From assembly GCF_025149945.1 (NCBI RefSeq), contig NZ_JALXVH010000016.1:1-50730 (forward strand): a stretch of DNA of 50,730 bases, written 5' to 3'. Each line of letters starts with the position of its first letter. Position 1 is the first letter of the stretch. Source of the DNA: Kocuria sp. p3-SID1428 (GTDB lineage: Bacteria > Actinomycetota > Actinomycetes > Actinomycetales > Micrococcaceae). Below are positions 1-10,836 of the stretch, piece by piece. A program made the position numbers and the translations under genes. The notes below the pieces were generated by a model. The model ran no database searches, was not told the DNA's origin, and was given only the letters and a program-made list of their open reading frames with translations.

Positions 1-23
1 TCCGGTCAGGAAGCTCCGTCCGC

Positions 24-368
24 TCAGAGGTGCTTGGTCTCCGGGGAGTTCGTGGAGGCGCTCAGGTCGCCGGTGGCGTCGCCCTCGGTGGAGCCCTTGG
101 CCTTCTCAGCAGCGCTGGAGGCGGTGTGCTTGGCCTTGTCGGCGGCGTTCGCAGCGGTCTCCTTGGCCTTCTCGGCCACGACCGGAGCCTGCTCCTGCAC
201 GGTGGCCTTGGCCTTGTCGGCGCCTTCGGAGACCTTGCGGCGGACCTCGGGGTCGTTGGTGGCGCCCAGGACCTGCGACTTGATCTGCTCGAACGGCTCG
301 CGGCCTGCGGCCGAGCCGGCGACGAAGCCGATGGCCAGGCCCGCCACGAAGATGGCCTTCTTGAACAT
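24..368 (-). CDS. YtxH-like small protein with N-terminal hydrophobic segment
   Basis: This encodes a 114-residue protein. The ATG at 366-368 was chosen because it begins a hydrophobic, glycine-rich segment (residues 5-22, ending in GSAAG) typical of YtxH/general-stress small proteins. The rest is hydrophilic and repetitive in Ala, Lys, Glu and Asp (repeated AEKAKE and ADKAK-type units, residues 45-95), predicting a long amphipathic or coiled helix like LEA or apolipoprotein-type proteins. It is probably membrane-anchored through the N-terminus with a cytoplasmic tail. The frame stays open upstream as far as 905, but that part lies inside dxs. It sits downstream of dxs on the same strand with a 137-base gap. 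The precise function is unknown; the YtxH label rests on architecture, not on a catalytic motif. Confidence 0.75.
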   Translation of the reverse strand: MFKKAIFVAGLAIGFVAGSAAGREPFEQIKSQVLGATNDPEVRRKVSEGADKAKATVQEQAPVVAEKAKETAANAADKAKHTASSAAEKAKGSTEGDATGDLSASTNSPETKHL

Positions 369-505
369 GTCTCTTGCCTCTCGTCGTGTCACGGGTCTCG
401 TCACCCGCGTTCCGCCGCTCAGCCTACTGACGAGGCACGCGCCGGACAACGCAGTCGTCGGCGCGGCGGCCCCGTGATCTCTCAGTCGAGCTCCCGGCCG
501 CCGGC

Positions 506-2584
506 TCAGGCGCCGGTACGGTCCCCGAAGCGGATCGCAGACGTGTCCTCCCCGACCGGACGTGCGTAGGGCACGCGGGTGCCGAGCACGGAGTCGACGG
601 TGTCGCGGGTGATCTGCTGGGCGGTCAGGCCCACCCGCTCGAGCACCTGGGCGCGGGAGCCGTGCGTGAGGAACTCGGTGGGCAGCCCGACCTCGTTCAG
701 CGCGGTGTCCACACCGGCCCGGCGCACGGACTGGCGGATGAGGCTGCCGATACCGCCGGAGCGCACGCCGTCCTCGACCACTACCACGAAGCGGTGCCCC
801 GCGGCCAGCTGTGACAGCGATGCCGGCACGGGCAGCACCCAGCGCGGGTCCACGACGGTGGCCGAGATCCCGTGATCGCCCAGGCGCCGGGCCACCTCCA
901 GGCACAGCGGGGCCATGGCGCCGACCGAGACCAGCAGGACGTCGGTGTCCTCCCCGCTTCCCGTCGTCTGCTCTGCGCGCTTCTCGCGGGCCGAGTCCTC
1001 GCCGTCCGCCGGCTGCTCGGTCTCCGGCTCGGCCTCCGGCTCCACGGCGCCCGTGGTGCGCAGGAGGATCTCCACGCCGTCCTCGAGCCGCTGCAGGGCG
1101 GGGATCGGCTCGGAGACGGAGCCCTTGGGGTAGCGCAGCACGGTGGGAGCGTCGTCGATGTCCAGGGCCTCGCGGAACTCCTCGCGCATGCTGGGCTCAT
1201 CGCGCGGGGCCGCCAGGTGCAGTCCGGGCACGATCTGCAGCAGCGCCAGGTCCCACATGCCGTGGTGGCTGGGGCCGTCCGGGCCGGTGACCCCGGCGCG
1301 ATCGAGCACGAGGGTCACGCCGGCCTTGTGCAGCGCCACGTCCATGAGCAGCTGGTCGAAGCCGCGGTTGAGGAACGTGGCGTACAGCGCGACCACCGGG
1401 TGCAGTCCCCCGTAGGCCATGCCCGCGGCCATGGTCAGGGCGTGCTGCTCGGCGATCCCGACGTCGAAGACCCGCTGCGGGTGCTTGGCCTGCATGAGGT
1501 TCAGGCCCACGGGGATGGTCATGGCCCCGGTGATGCCCACGACATCCTCGCGCTCATCCGCAGCCTCGGCCATGGCCTCGGCGAACACGGAGGTCCAGGA
1601 CCGCCCGGAGCTGGCGCTGGTGGGCTGGCCGGTCTCCGGGTTGATCGTGCCGACCGCGTGGAACATGTCGTCCGCATCGGCGACGGCGGGGGCGTAGCCG
1701 TGGCCCTTCTCGGTGATCGTGTGCACGAGCACCGGCCCGCCGAAGTCGCGGGCCCGGCGCAGCGCGTGCTCCAGGGCTTCCTGGTCGTGGCCGTCGATGG
1801 GGCCCACGTACTTCATGCCGAGGTCTGCGAACAGTCCGTTGTGGACCACCACGTCCTTGAGCCCGGCCTTCATGCCGTGCAGCCCGCGGTAGGTCGCCTG
1901 GCCCACGGGCCCGGAGTTCTGCAGCGACTCCTTCACGGAGGTGAGTACGCGCTCGTAGCGCCGGTCGGTGCGCACGGTGTCCACCGACTGCTGGACGTCC
2001 GCCTTGAGCTCCTGCAGCTGCCGCGCCAGCCCGCCGACCGTGGGGGCATAGGAGCGTCCGTTGTCGTTGACGACTATGACCACGCGGCGATCCGGATCGG
2101 AGGCGATGTTGTTGGCCGCCTCCCAGGTCATGCCGCCGGTCATGGCGCCGTCGCCGACGACCACGACCGCGGTGCGGTCCTTCTGCCCGGTCAGCGCGAA
2201 GGCCCGCGAGATGCCGTCCGCCCAGGACAGCGACGATGAGGCGTGCGAGGACTCGACGACGTCGTGGACGGACTCCCCGCGATCCGGGTAGCCCGCCAGG
2301 CCGCCCTGCTGGCGCAGCGTGGAGAAGTCCTGGCGCCCCGTCAGCAGCTTGTGCACGTAGGACTGGTGGCCCGTGTCGTAGACGATCGGGTCCTGGGGCG
2401 AGTCGAAGACGCGGTGCAGCGCCAGCGTGAGCTCGACGACGCCCAGGTTGGGGCCCAGATGCCCTCCGGTGGCCGAGACGTTCGTGACCAGGAACCTGCG
2501 GATCTCCTCCGCCAGCTCTCCCAACTGCTCGGGCGCCAGGGCCTTGAGGTCCTCCGGGCCGCGGATGCCCTCCAAGATCGACAT
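506..2584 (-). CDS. dxs: 1-deoxy-D-xylulose-5-phosphate synthase
   Basis: Dxs condenses pyruvate and glyceraldehyde 3-phosphate, using thiamine diphosphate, in the first step of the MEP isoprenoid pathway. The 692-residue product shows the family motifs in order: YDTGHQSYVHK, the ThDP/Mg-binding GDGAMTGGMTWEA followed by NN, the transketolase Glu in DVGIAEQHALTMAAG, and the C-terminal transketolase domain. The start is the ATG at 2582-2584, preceded by AAGGAGAAGC; the frame is open for 41 further codons upstream without a better site. It is longer than usual (about 620-640 residues) because of an acidic low-complexity insert at residues 513-545 between the pyrimidine-binding and C-terminal domains. 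It lies downstream of acnA, separated from it by a terminator-like hairpin, so it probably has its own promoter. Confidence 0.97.
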   Translation of the reverse strand: MSILEGIRGPEDLKALAPEQLGELAEEIRRFLVTNVSATGGHLGPNLGVVELTLALHRVFDSPQDPIVYDTGHQSYVHKLLTGRQDFSTLRQQGGLAGYPDRGESVHDVVESSHASSSLSWADGISRAFALTGQKDRTAVVVVGDGAMTGGMTWEAANNIASDPDRRVVIVVNDNGRSYAPTVGGLARQLQELKADVQQSVDTVRTDRRYERVLTSVKESLQNSGPVGQATYRGLHGMKAGLKDVVVHNGLFADLGMKYVGPIDGHDQEALEHALRRARDFGGPVLVHTITEKGHGYAPAVADADDMFHAVGTINPETGQPTSASSGRSWTSVFAEAMAEAADEREDVVGITGAMTIPVGLNLMQAKHPQRVFDVGIAEQHALTMAAGMAYGGLHPVVALYATFLNRGFDQLLMDVALHKAGVTLVLDRAGVTGPDGPSHHGMWDLALLQIVPGLHLAAPRDEPSMREEFREALDIDDAPTVLRYPKGSVSEPIPALQRLEDGVEILLRTTGAVEPEAEPETEQPADGEDSAREKRAEQTTGSGEDTDVLLVSVGAMAPLCLEVARRLGDHGISATVVDPRWVLPVPASLSQLAAGHRFVVVVEDGVRSGGIGSLIRQSVRRAGVDTALNEVGLPTEFLTHGSRAQVLERVGLTAQQITRDTVDSVLGTRVPYARPVGEDTSAIRFGDRTGA

Positions 2585-2597
2585 GCTTCTCCTTGCA

Positions 2598-2623
2598 GCG
2601 CGGCCTCCTCGACGAGGCCGCGC
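2598..2623 (-). promoter_or_regulatory. Hairpin in the dxs leader next to the ribosome-binding site
   Basis: A perfect 10-bp inverted repeat (GCGCGGCCTC and its complement, 6-base loop) ends 13 bases before the dxs start codon, immediately 5' of the AAGGAG ribosome-binding site. It could affect translation initiation or mRNA stability. I see no riboswitch-like fold, and its function is unproven. Confidence 0.45.
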
Positions 2624-2699
2624 ACAGCGAATCTTCGTATCAGCTGATGCTACCGCCGGCATCCGACGCACCAGGCCGGGACCTGCCGCGAGGACGTTC

Positions 2700-2743
2700 G
2701 CACGCACGAGCGCCCCGCCGGGCCGGAGCCTGACGGGGCGCTC
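2700..2743 (-). terminator. Terminator-like hairpin after acnA
   Basis: Arms of 14 bases (2700-2713 and 2730-2743, GCACGAGCGCCCCG and its exact complement) enclose a 16-base loop, starting about 20 bases past the acnA stop. There is no strong U-tract, as is common in high-GC actinobacteria. It probably ends acnA transcription before dxs. Confidence 0.7.
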
Positions 2744-2764
2744 GTGCGCGGTGCGATCCTCAGA

Positions 2765-5446
<2,682 letters not shown>

Positions 5447-5554
5447 CTGCCCGGAACTCCTCTCGCCGCGGTAGTGGATCGCCGAGCGCGGGACGCTGTC
5501 GGAACCTCGGTGGAGGGCCGGACAGCAGCAGCGCGGGTTCGGCGGACTCCTGCC

Positions 5555-5625
5555 AATATATCCCCATCCGGACGCGGATTTCTCGCCGAATCTCCCGCCC
5601 CGGCTTCATCTATGATAAATAAGGC
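5555..5625 (-). promoter_or_regulatory. A+T-rich putative promoter/operator region of acnA
   Basis: In a surrounding sequence of roughly 70% G+C there are two A+T-rich patches upstream of acnA: a TATATT hexamer (complement of 5555-5560), and an imperfect inverted repeat TTCATC-TAT-GATAAA at 5605-5619. The first resembles a -10 element but lacks a good -35 at 17 bases. The second could be an operator. Both overlap or lie just before the end of the preceding methyltransferase gene, which stops at 5631. Confidence 0.35.
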
Positions 5626-5630
5626 GACCC

Positions 5631-7097
5631 TCAGCTGCGCTCCAGGACCGTCACCGTCTCGAGGTGATGCGTGTTCGGATACAGGTCCAGCCCGCGCAGG
5701 CTGCGCGCCTCCCAGCCGCGATGGCGGAAGCGGGCCAGATCGCGCGCGGCGGTGGCCGGATCGCACGACACGCTCACGATCCGCCGGGGCTCCAGGGCCG
5801 CGATCGCATCCACCACCGCCTTCCCCGCACCCGCGCGCGGCGGATCCAGGACGACGACGTCCGGGCGCCGCGCCGGTGCCGACGACGGCGCGCGCCGAGC
5901 CCGCGAGCCCCGGGCGCCGCGGCGCCACCGCTGCGGGCTGCGCACCCGCTGCGGCCAGCGTCGGGCCAGGACGTCCTCCACGGAGCCGGTGACCGTCTCG
6001 ACCTGCGGCTCGGCGGCGAAGCGGCGGGCGGCATCGGCCGAGGTCAGCGGTGAGCCCTCGACCGCCAGCACCGAGCCGGCCTCCCCCACGGCGTCTGCGA
6101 GCGCAGCCGTGAGCAGTCCCGCACCGGAGTAGAGATCGAGCGCGGCCTCGCCCTCCTGCAGCCCGGAGGCCTGCTCGACGAGCCCGAGCAGATGCGAGGC
6201 GGCGCCGCGGTGGATCTGCCAGAAGCCGCCGGCAGAGACCTCCCAGCCGCGCCGGCCGATCCGCTCGCGGGAGACACCCGTGCCGCTGAGCACCAGCGGC
6301 TCGCGCCGCGGCGCGCTGCCGGAGGTGTCGGCCTGGAGCACGAGGCCGACCTCGCCGTCTCCCCCGGCTCGGTCATGAGCGCTCTGCAGCGTCGGCAGGG
6401 CGTGCTCGCGCAGCCGCCGCACGAGGTCCTCGGACCACGGGTGGACAGCCGTGACGAGCACCATGGGGGCATCGTCGGAGGGATCCGCCAGCTCCAGCCG
6501 GCTGGCCCCCGACCAGTCGATCCGCCCCACCTGCAGGCTGCGCAGCGCAGGGCTCATCAGCGCGAAGTCCTCCACCGGCACCAGCTGCTCGCTGCGGTGA
6601 GGGTGCATGGCGGTTCGGCCCTGGTCATCGACCGCGAAGCGGGCGCGGGTGCGCCAGCCCAGGCCCTCGTCCGACTCCCCTGGCAGCGCCTCGACCCGCG
6701 GGTCCAGGGCCTCGAGCTGGTCCGCGCTGAAGCCCCCGATCCCGCCGAGCAGCTCCCGCAGGACCTCGGTCTTCAGCCTCCGCTGCAGCCCCAGCTCCAG
6801 GTGCCCGAGCTCCGCTCCCCCGACCGGAGCGCGCCCGGAGGCCCAGCTCAGCAGGGAATCAGCCGGCTCCCAGGGGTGGCTCCGGCGGCGCCCCTGCGCG
6901 GCGCCGAGGACCTCGATCACGTCGCCGCGCCAGAACCGCGCCTCGTGCTGGGCCTCCGTGAGTCGGACGCGCACGCGCTCGGCCGGAGCTCCGTGGCGCA
7001 CGAAGACCACCCTGCCCTCCTCGGTGCGCGCCACGACGTGCCCGCCGTGGGCCGGCGGGCCGAGCTCGAGCTCGAGGTCGTGAGGGGTCTGCGTCAT
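5631..7097 (-). CDS. TRAM-domain 23S rRNA (uracil-5-)-methyltransferase-like protein
   Basis: This is a 488-residue class I SAM-dependent RNA methyltransferase of the TrmA/RumA/RlmCD group. An N-terminal TRAM-like beta domain (about residues 1-65) is followed by a central domain, the SAM-binding LDLYSGAGLLTAALADAVG, the VVLDPPRAGAGK motif, and the catalytic cysteine with its context in VSVSCDPATAARDLARF. It probably forms m5U in 23S rRNA or tRNA. The four cysteines that bind a [4Fe-4S] cluster in RumA are absent: the only Cys in the protein is the C-terminal catalytic one, so this is a cluster-free member. Its ATG overlaps the stop of the upstream transporter gene by four bases (TCAT at 7094-7097), implying translational coupling. 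The exact target nucleotide cannot be read from the sequence. Confidence 0.92.
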   Translation of the reverse strand: MTQTPHDLELELGPPAHGGHVVARTEEGRVVFVRHGAPAERVRVRLTEAQHEARFWRGDVIEVLGAAQGRRRSHPWEPADSLLSWASGRAPVGGAELGHLELGLQRRLKTEVLRELLGGIGGFSADQLEALDPRVEALPGESDEGLGWRTRARFAVDDQGRTAMHPHRSEQLVPVEDFALMSPALRSLQVGRIDWSGASRLELADPSDDAPMVLVTAVHPWSEDLVRRLREHALPTLQSAHDRAGGDGEVGLVLQADTSGSAPRREPLVLSGTGVSRERIGRRGWEVSAGGFWQIHRGAASHLLGLVEQASGLQEGEAALDLYSGAGLLTAALADAVGEAGSVLAVEGSPLTSADAARRFAAEPQVETVTGSVEDVLARRWPQRVRSPQRWRRGARGSRARRAPSSAPARRPDVVVLDPPRAGAGKAVVDAIAALEPRRIVSVSCDPATAARDLARFRHRGWEARSLRGLDLYPNTHHLETVTVLERS

Positions 7098-9271
7098 GCG
7101 TCGTGTCCATCTCTCGGTGCGGTGCGGGAGCGGGCGGCCAGCGCTTCGCGCTCGGCCCGGCGGCGGCGTCGCCGACGGGCGGCGCGCCCGGTGACCTGGG
7201 CCGGCACCTCGACGGGTCCCGGCTGCGGGGCCTGCTCGAGCGTCGACTCCTCGACGGAGGTCTGCTCGGGTGGAGCCTGCGCGTGCGGGGCGTCCTCATG
7301 CGGGGCCTCCTCGGCCGAGGAGACCTGGGCGCCCAGGGTGTTCAGGTGCCAGGGCACGGAGGCGATCATGACACCTCGCTCATGGCGCAGCCGGCTGCGC
7401 AGCGCTCCCGTGGCCTGGTTGTGCAGGAAGCGCTCCCAGGAGGTCGAGACCACGTACTCCGGCAGATAGACCACCACCAGGTCGCGCGGCGAGCGCCTGC
7501 GGACCCGGCGCAGGTGGTCGATCACCGGCTGCGTCGAGCTGCGGTAGGGCGCATCCAGCACCCGCAGCGGCACGGGGATCTCCAGGCGCTGCCACTCCTC
7601 CAGGATCCGCGCGGTGCGCGCGCTGGAGACGTCCACCACGAGGGCCTCGAGCGTGGAGGGGCGCGAGGCCCGGGCATAGGCCAGGGCGCGCATGTCCGGC
7701 TTGCGCACCGACGGCACGATCAGCATGGCGTGCACCCGCGAGGGCAGCGCCAGCACGGGTGAGTCGGGAGCCAGCTGGAGGGCGTCGTCGACGGCGTCGT
7801 AGTGCCGTCGGATGCCGCTCATGAACAGCGACAGCGCCACGATGCACACCACGGTGATCCAGGCGCCCTGGGTGAACCGCGTGGTCATGACCACCACCAG
7901 CACGGCGGCCGAGATCACCGCGGCCAGCACGGCCAGCCCCAGCAAGGCCACGATCCGGCGCCGCCCGGAGACCGTGGGCTCGGCGCGCCGGTGGCGCCGC
8001 CAGTGCCGGACCATGCCGAACTGGGTGAGCGTGAAGGACAAGAACACGCCCACCACGTAGAGCTGCACGAGGGCGTTGACGTTGGCGCCGAAGATCGCGG
8101 TGAGCACCGCCGCGACCACCAGCAGCACCACGATCCCGTTCGTGAACGCGAAGCGATCGCCGCGGGCGGCGAACTGCCGAGGCAGCGAGGAATCGCGGGC
8201 AAGTCGGGAGGCCAGCGCCGGGAAGCCCGTGAACGCGGTCGAGGCGGCCAGCACGAGCACGAGCACGGTTGCCAGGATCACGACGTAGTACAGCGGCGTG
8301 TCCAGGCCGAAGATCGCCCGGGCGAGCTGCCCGAGCACGGGGTTCTGATAGAAGTCCGCCTCCGGGGCGTGGCCGTCCATGCGCAGCTGGCGCTCGGGAT
8401 CCAGCACGAGCTGGACCCCCGTGGCGCGTGCGAGGTACACGGTGCCCAGCAGCAGCACGACGGAGATCACGCCCATGACGGTCAGGATGATCCGGGCGTT
8501 GGCGGCGCGCGGGCGGCGCAGGAACGGCACGGACCCGGCCACCGACTCCACGCCGGTCACCGCCACCGCGCCGGAGGAGAACGCCCGCAGCACCAGGATC
8601 GCCAGGGCCATTCCGGTCCAGCCGCCGTCGGGGGCCTCCACCGGCAGCACCTCCCAGTGCGCCGAGGCCGCACGGTCCAGGGTCCCGGCGGCGGACTGGT
8701 ACAGGCCGGTGCCGATCATCGCCAGCAGCACGGCCACGAACAGGTAGGTCGGCACGGCCGCGGCGCGGCCCATGAAGCGCAGACCGCGCAGGTTGACGAG
8801 CCCCGCCACGAGGATCCCCGCCAGCGCGAGCTCGAGCCGCAGGTCGATCAGCCGCGGGAAGGCGGCGGCCAGGTACTGCGAGGCCGCCGACATGGACACC
8901 GCGACCACCAGGGTGAAGTCGATCATCAGCGAGGCCCCGACCACCACGCCGGCGCGATCGCCGAGGTTCGCGGTCGCGATCTCGTAATCGCCCTGACCGG
9001 AGGGGTAGGCCCGCAGGTTCTGCCGGTAGGCCAGCACGATGATCACGGTGACGACCACGACGGCCAGGCCCACCCACGGCGAGATCAGGACGGCCGAGGC
9101 CCCGGCCAGGGCGAGGGTCAGCACGATCTCGTCCGGGGCGTAGGCCACCGAGGACAGCGCGTCGGCCGAGAACACCGGAAGCCCCGCGCGCTTGGACAGG
9201 GCTGTGTCCTCGTAGAGCTCATTGCGGTAGGGCCTGCCCACCAGAGCGGTCCGCAGGGCGCTCAGTTTCAT
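7094..9271 (-). CDS. APC-superfamily permease resembling the potassium importer KimA
   Basis: This 725-residue protein has about 12 membrane segments in the first 450 residues and a cytosolic C-terminal domain. The N-terminal SADALSSVAY (Asp37 and Tyr44) closely resembles the K+-coordinating region of Bacillus KimA, and AYRQNLRAYPSGQGDYEIA matches the APC/KUP fold signature, so proton-coupled K+ uptake is the best guess. The soluble part (about 500-655) contains an alternating alpha/beta UspA-like fold, followed by an acidic/Pro-rich tail and an Arg-rich end. I chose ATG 9269-9271; a GTG codon immediately upstream is an equally possible start. It is divergent from two TrkA/RCK genes, which supports a potassium role. 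It was probably annotated historically as an amino acid permease; the substrate is inferred, not proven. Confidence 0.85.
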   Translation of the reverse strand: MKLSALRTALVGRPYRNELYEDTALSKRAGLPVFSADALSSVAYAPDEIVLTLALAGASAVLISPWVGLAVVVVTVIIVLAYRQNLRAYPSGQGDYEIATANLGDRAGVVVGASLMIDFTLVVAVSMSAASQYLAAAFPRLIDLRLELALAGILVAGLVNLRGLRFMGRAAAVPTYLFVAVLLAMIGTGLYQSAAGTLDRAASAHWEVLPVEAPDGGWTGMALAILVLRAFSSGAVAVTGVESVAGSVPFLRRPRAANARIILTVMGVISVVLLLGTVYLARATGVQLVLDPERQLRMDGHAPEADFYQNPVLGQLARAIFGLDTPLYYVVILATVLVLVLAASTAFTGFPALASRLARDSSLPRQFAARGDRFAFTNGIVVLLVVAAVLTAIFGANVNALVQLYVVGVFLSFTLTQFGMVRHWRRHRRAEPTVSGRRRIVALLGLAVLAAVISAAVLVVVMTTRFTQGAWITVVCIVALSLFMSGIRRHYDAVDDALQLAPDSPVLALPSRVHAMLIVPSVRKPDMRALAYARASRPSTLEALVVDVSSARTARILEEWQRLEIPVPLRVLDAPYRSSTQPVIDHLRRVRRRSPRDLVVVYLPEYVVSTSWERFLHNQATGALRSRLRHERGVMIASVPWHLNTLGAQVSSAEEAPHEDAPHAQAPPEQTSVEESTLEQAPQPGPVEVPAQVTGRAARRRRRRRAEREALAARSRTAPRDGHDA

Positions 9272-9320
9272 CACGGGGACAGGCTAGTGGCTCGCGCACG
9301 GCTTAGGGCTTCGCGTGACC

Positions 9321-9333
9321 TACCCTTGGCCCC
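9321..9333 (+). promoter_or_regulatory. -10 box predicting a leaderless trkA transcript
   Basis: TACCCT at 9321-9326 is followed by exactly 7 bases and then the ATG at 9334, so transcription would start at or next to the start codon. There is no Shine-Dalgarno sequence. The -35 match is poor. Confidence 0.6.
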
Positions 9334-10062
9334 ATGCCGCATTTCGTGATCATGGGAGCCGGGCGCGTCGGGGCCATGACCGCCCGCGCCCTCGAGGACT
9401 CCGGGCACACCGTCGCCCTGATCGACCAGGACGAGCAGGCCTTCCGCAAGCTGCACGGCTCCTTCGACGGCGAGCGCATCACCGGCCACGGCTTCGACCG
9501 CGACGTCCTGCGCCGGGCCGGGATCGAGCGCGCCTACGCCTTCGCAGCGGTGTCCTCGGAGGACAACTCGAACATCCTGGCCGCCCGGGTGGCCCGCGAG
9601 ACCTTCGACGTCGCCCATGTGGTCGCCCGCATCTACGACCCCGCCCGGGCCGAGTTCTATCAGCGGCTGGGAGTGCCCACCGTGGCCGCCGTGCGCTGGA
9701 CCGCCGATCAGGTGCTGCGCCGCCTGCTGCCCGAGCAGTCGATCTCCGGGGACTTCCAGGAGGCCTCGGGCCGCCTGCAGCTCGGTGAGCTGACCCTGCA
9801 CGAGAGCTGGGCCGGTCTGCGGCTGGCGGCCATCGAGAAGGCCGCAGACGTCCGCGTCGCGTTCATCACCCGCTTCGGCGAGGGCATTCTGCCCGGCGCC
9901 CGCACCACCTATCAGAAGGGCGATCTGGTCCACGCGATGATGCGAGTCGATGAGATCGACGACATCGTGCGCGTCCTGGCCGCGCAGCCCTCCCCCGAGA
10001 TCCGCGATGCCGGCCAGGAGGGCCTGCTCGGACCCGTCGATTCAGCGGAGGCACGACGATGA
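9334..10062 (+). CDS. TrkA-family potassium uptake regulator (RCK protein 1)
   Basis: This is a 242-residue cytosolic RCK protein. An N-terminal Rossmann fold with GAGRVGAMTARALEDSGH and the acidic strand end LIDQD (NAD(H)/nucleotide binding) is followed by an RCK_C-type domain from about residue 145. Such proteins gate Trk/Ktr or related K+ transporters in response to nucleotides. It overlaps the next trkA-like gene by ATGA (10059-10062), so the two are almost certainly co-translated and may form a hetero-oligomer. No TrkH/KtrB membrane subunit is present in the window; the only transporter nearby is the divergent KimA-like permease. The start ATG lacks a ribosome-binding site and follows a -10 box at leaderless spacing. 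Confidence 0.92.
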   Translation: MPHFVIMGAGRVGAMTARALEDSGHTVALIDQDEQAFRKLHGSFDGERITGHGFDRDVLRRAGIERAYAFAAVSSEDNSNILAARVARETFDVAHVVARIYDPARAEFYQRLGVPTVAAVRWTADQVLRRLLPEQSISGDFQEASGRLQLGELTLHESWAGLRLAAIEKAADVRVAFITRFGEGILPGARTTYQKGDLVHAMMRVDEIDDIVRVLAAQPSPEIRDAGQEGLLGPVDSAEARR

Positions 10063-10817
10063 AGGTCGCCGTCATCGGAGCAGGCGCCGTGGGCTCCTCG
10101 ATCGCCCGCGAGCTGGCGCGCAGCGGTCACGAGGTCCTGATCATCGACGAGAAGCCGGAGGCCGTGGGCCGGGTCGATGCTCCCGGCGCCAGCTGGAGCG
10201 TGGGCGATGCCTGCGAACTGCGCGTGCTGGCCGATGCCGGGCTCGATGAGACCGAGGTCGTCGTGGCCGCGACCGGAGATGACCGGGTGAACCTGGTCGT
10301 GTCGCTGATGGCGCGCTCGGAGTTCGGCGTGCCCCGCACGGTCGGGCGTGTGAACAACCCCCGCAACGAGTGGCTGTTCGACGACTCGTGGGGCGTCGAT
10401 GTCGCGGTGTCCACCCCGCGGCTGATGACCGCGCTCGTGGAGGAGGCCGTGGAGATCGGCGACGTCGTGCGCGTGCTGACCATGCAGCAGGCCGCTGCCT
10501 CGATCAGCGCCTTCACGGTGCCCTCGGACCATGCCGCGATCGGCTCGCGCGTGGGCACCGTGACCTGGCCGGCCGAGGCCGTTCCCGTGGCGATCCTGCG
10601 CGACGGGCAGCCGCTGGCGCCCAGCCGCGACGACGTGATCGAGGCCGATGACGAGCTGTTCTTCCTGGTCTCTGGCGACGGCGAGGACGAGCTGCGCGAG
10701 CTGCTGGGCTCGGCCTCGGCACGCGGCGAGAAGCAGCTGCCCTGGGCCGAGGATGTGCAGGACGATGCCTTCGGGGAGTCGATCGCCGGCGAGCCCACCG
10801 GCTCCGCACTGCAGTGA
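10059..10817 (+). CDS. TrkA-family potassium uptake regulator (RCK protein 2)
   Basis: This is a second RCK protein of 252 residues with GAGAVGSSIARELARSGHEV and the acidic LIIDEKPE at the end of beta-strand 2, then conserved VVAATGDDRVNLVVS, and a C-terminal RCK_C-like region (about 145-225) ending in an acidic tail. It is paralogous to the preceding gene and translationally coupled to it. Tandem trkA pairs of this type are found in Actinobacteria and probably work together on one transporter. It ends 19 bases from the convergent DUF3159 gene; I see no clear terminator in that short gap. Confidence 0.92.
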   Translation: MKVAVIGAGAVGSSIARELARSGHEVLIIDEKPEAVGRVDAPGASWSVGDACELRVLADAGLDETEVVVAATGDDRVNLVVSLMARSEFGVPRTVGRVNNPRNEWLFDDSWGVDVAVSTPRLMTALVEEAVEIGDVVRVLTMQQAAASISAFTVPSDHAAIGSRVGTVTWPAEAVPVAILRDGQPLAPSRDDVIEADDELFFLVSGDGEDELRELLGSASARGEKQLPWAEDVQDDAFGESIAGEPTGSALQ

Positions 10818-10836
10818 CGCGCCGGGGTGGTCGGCC

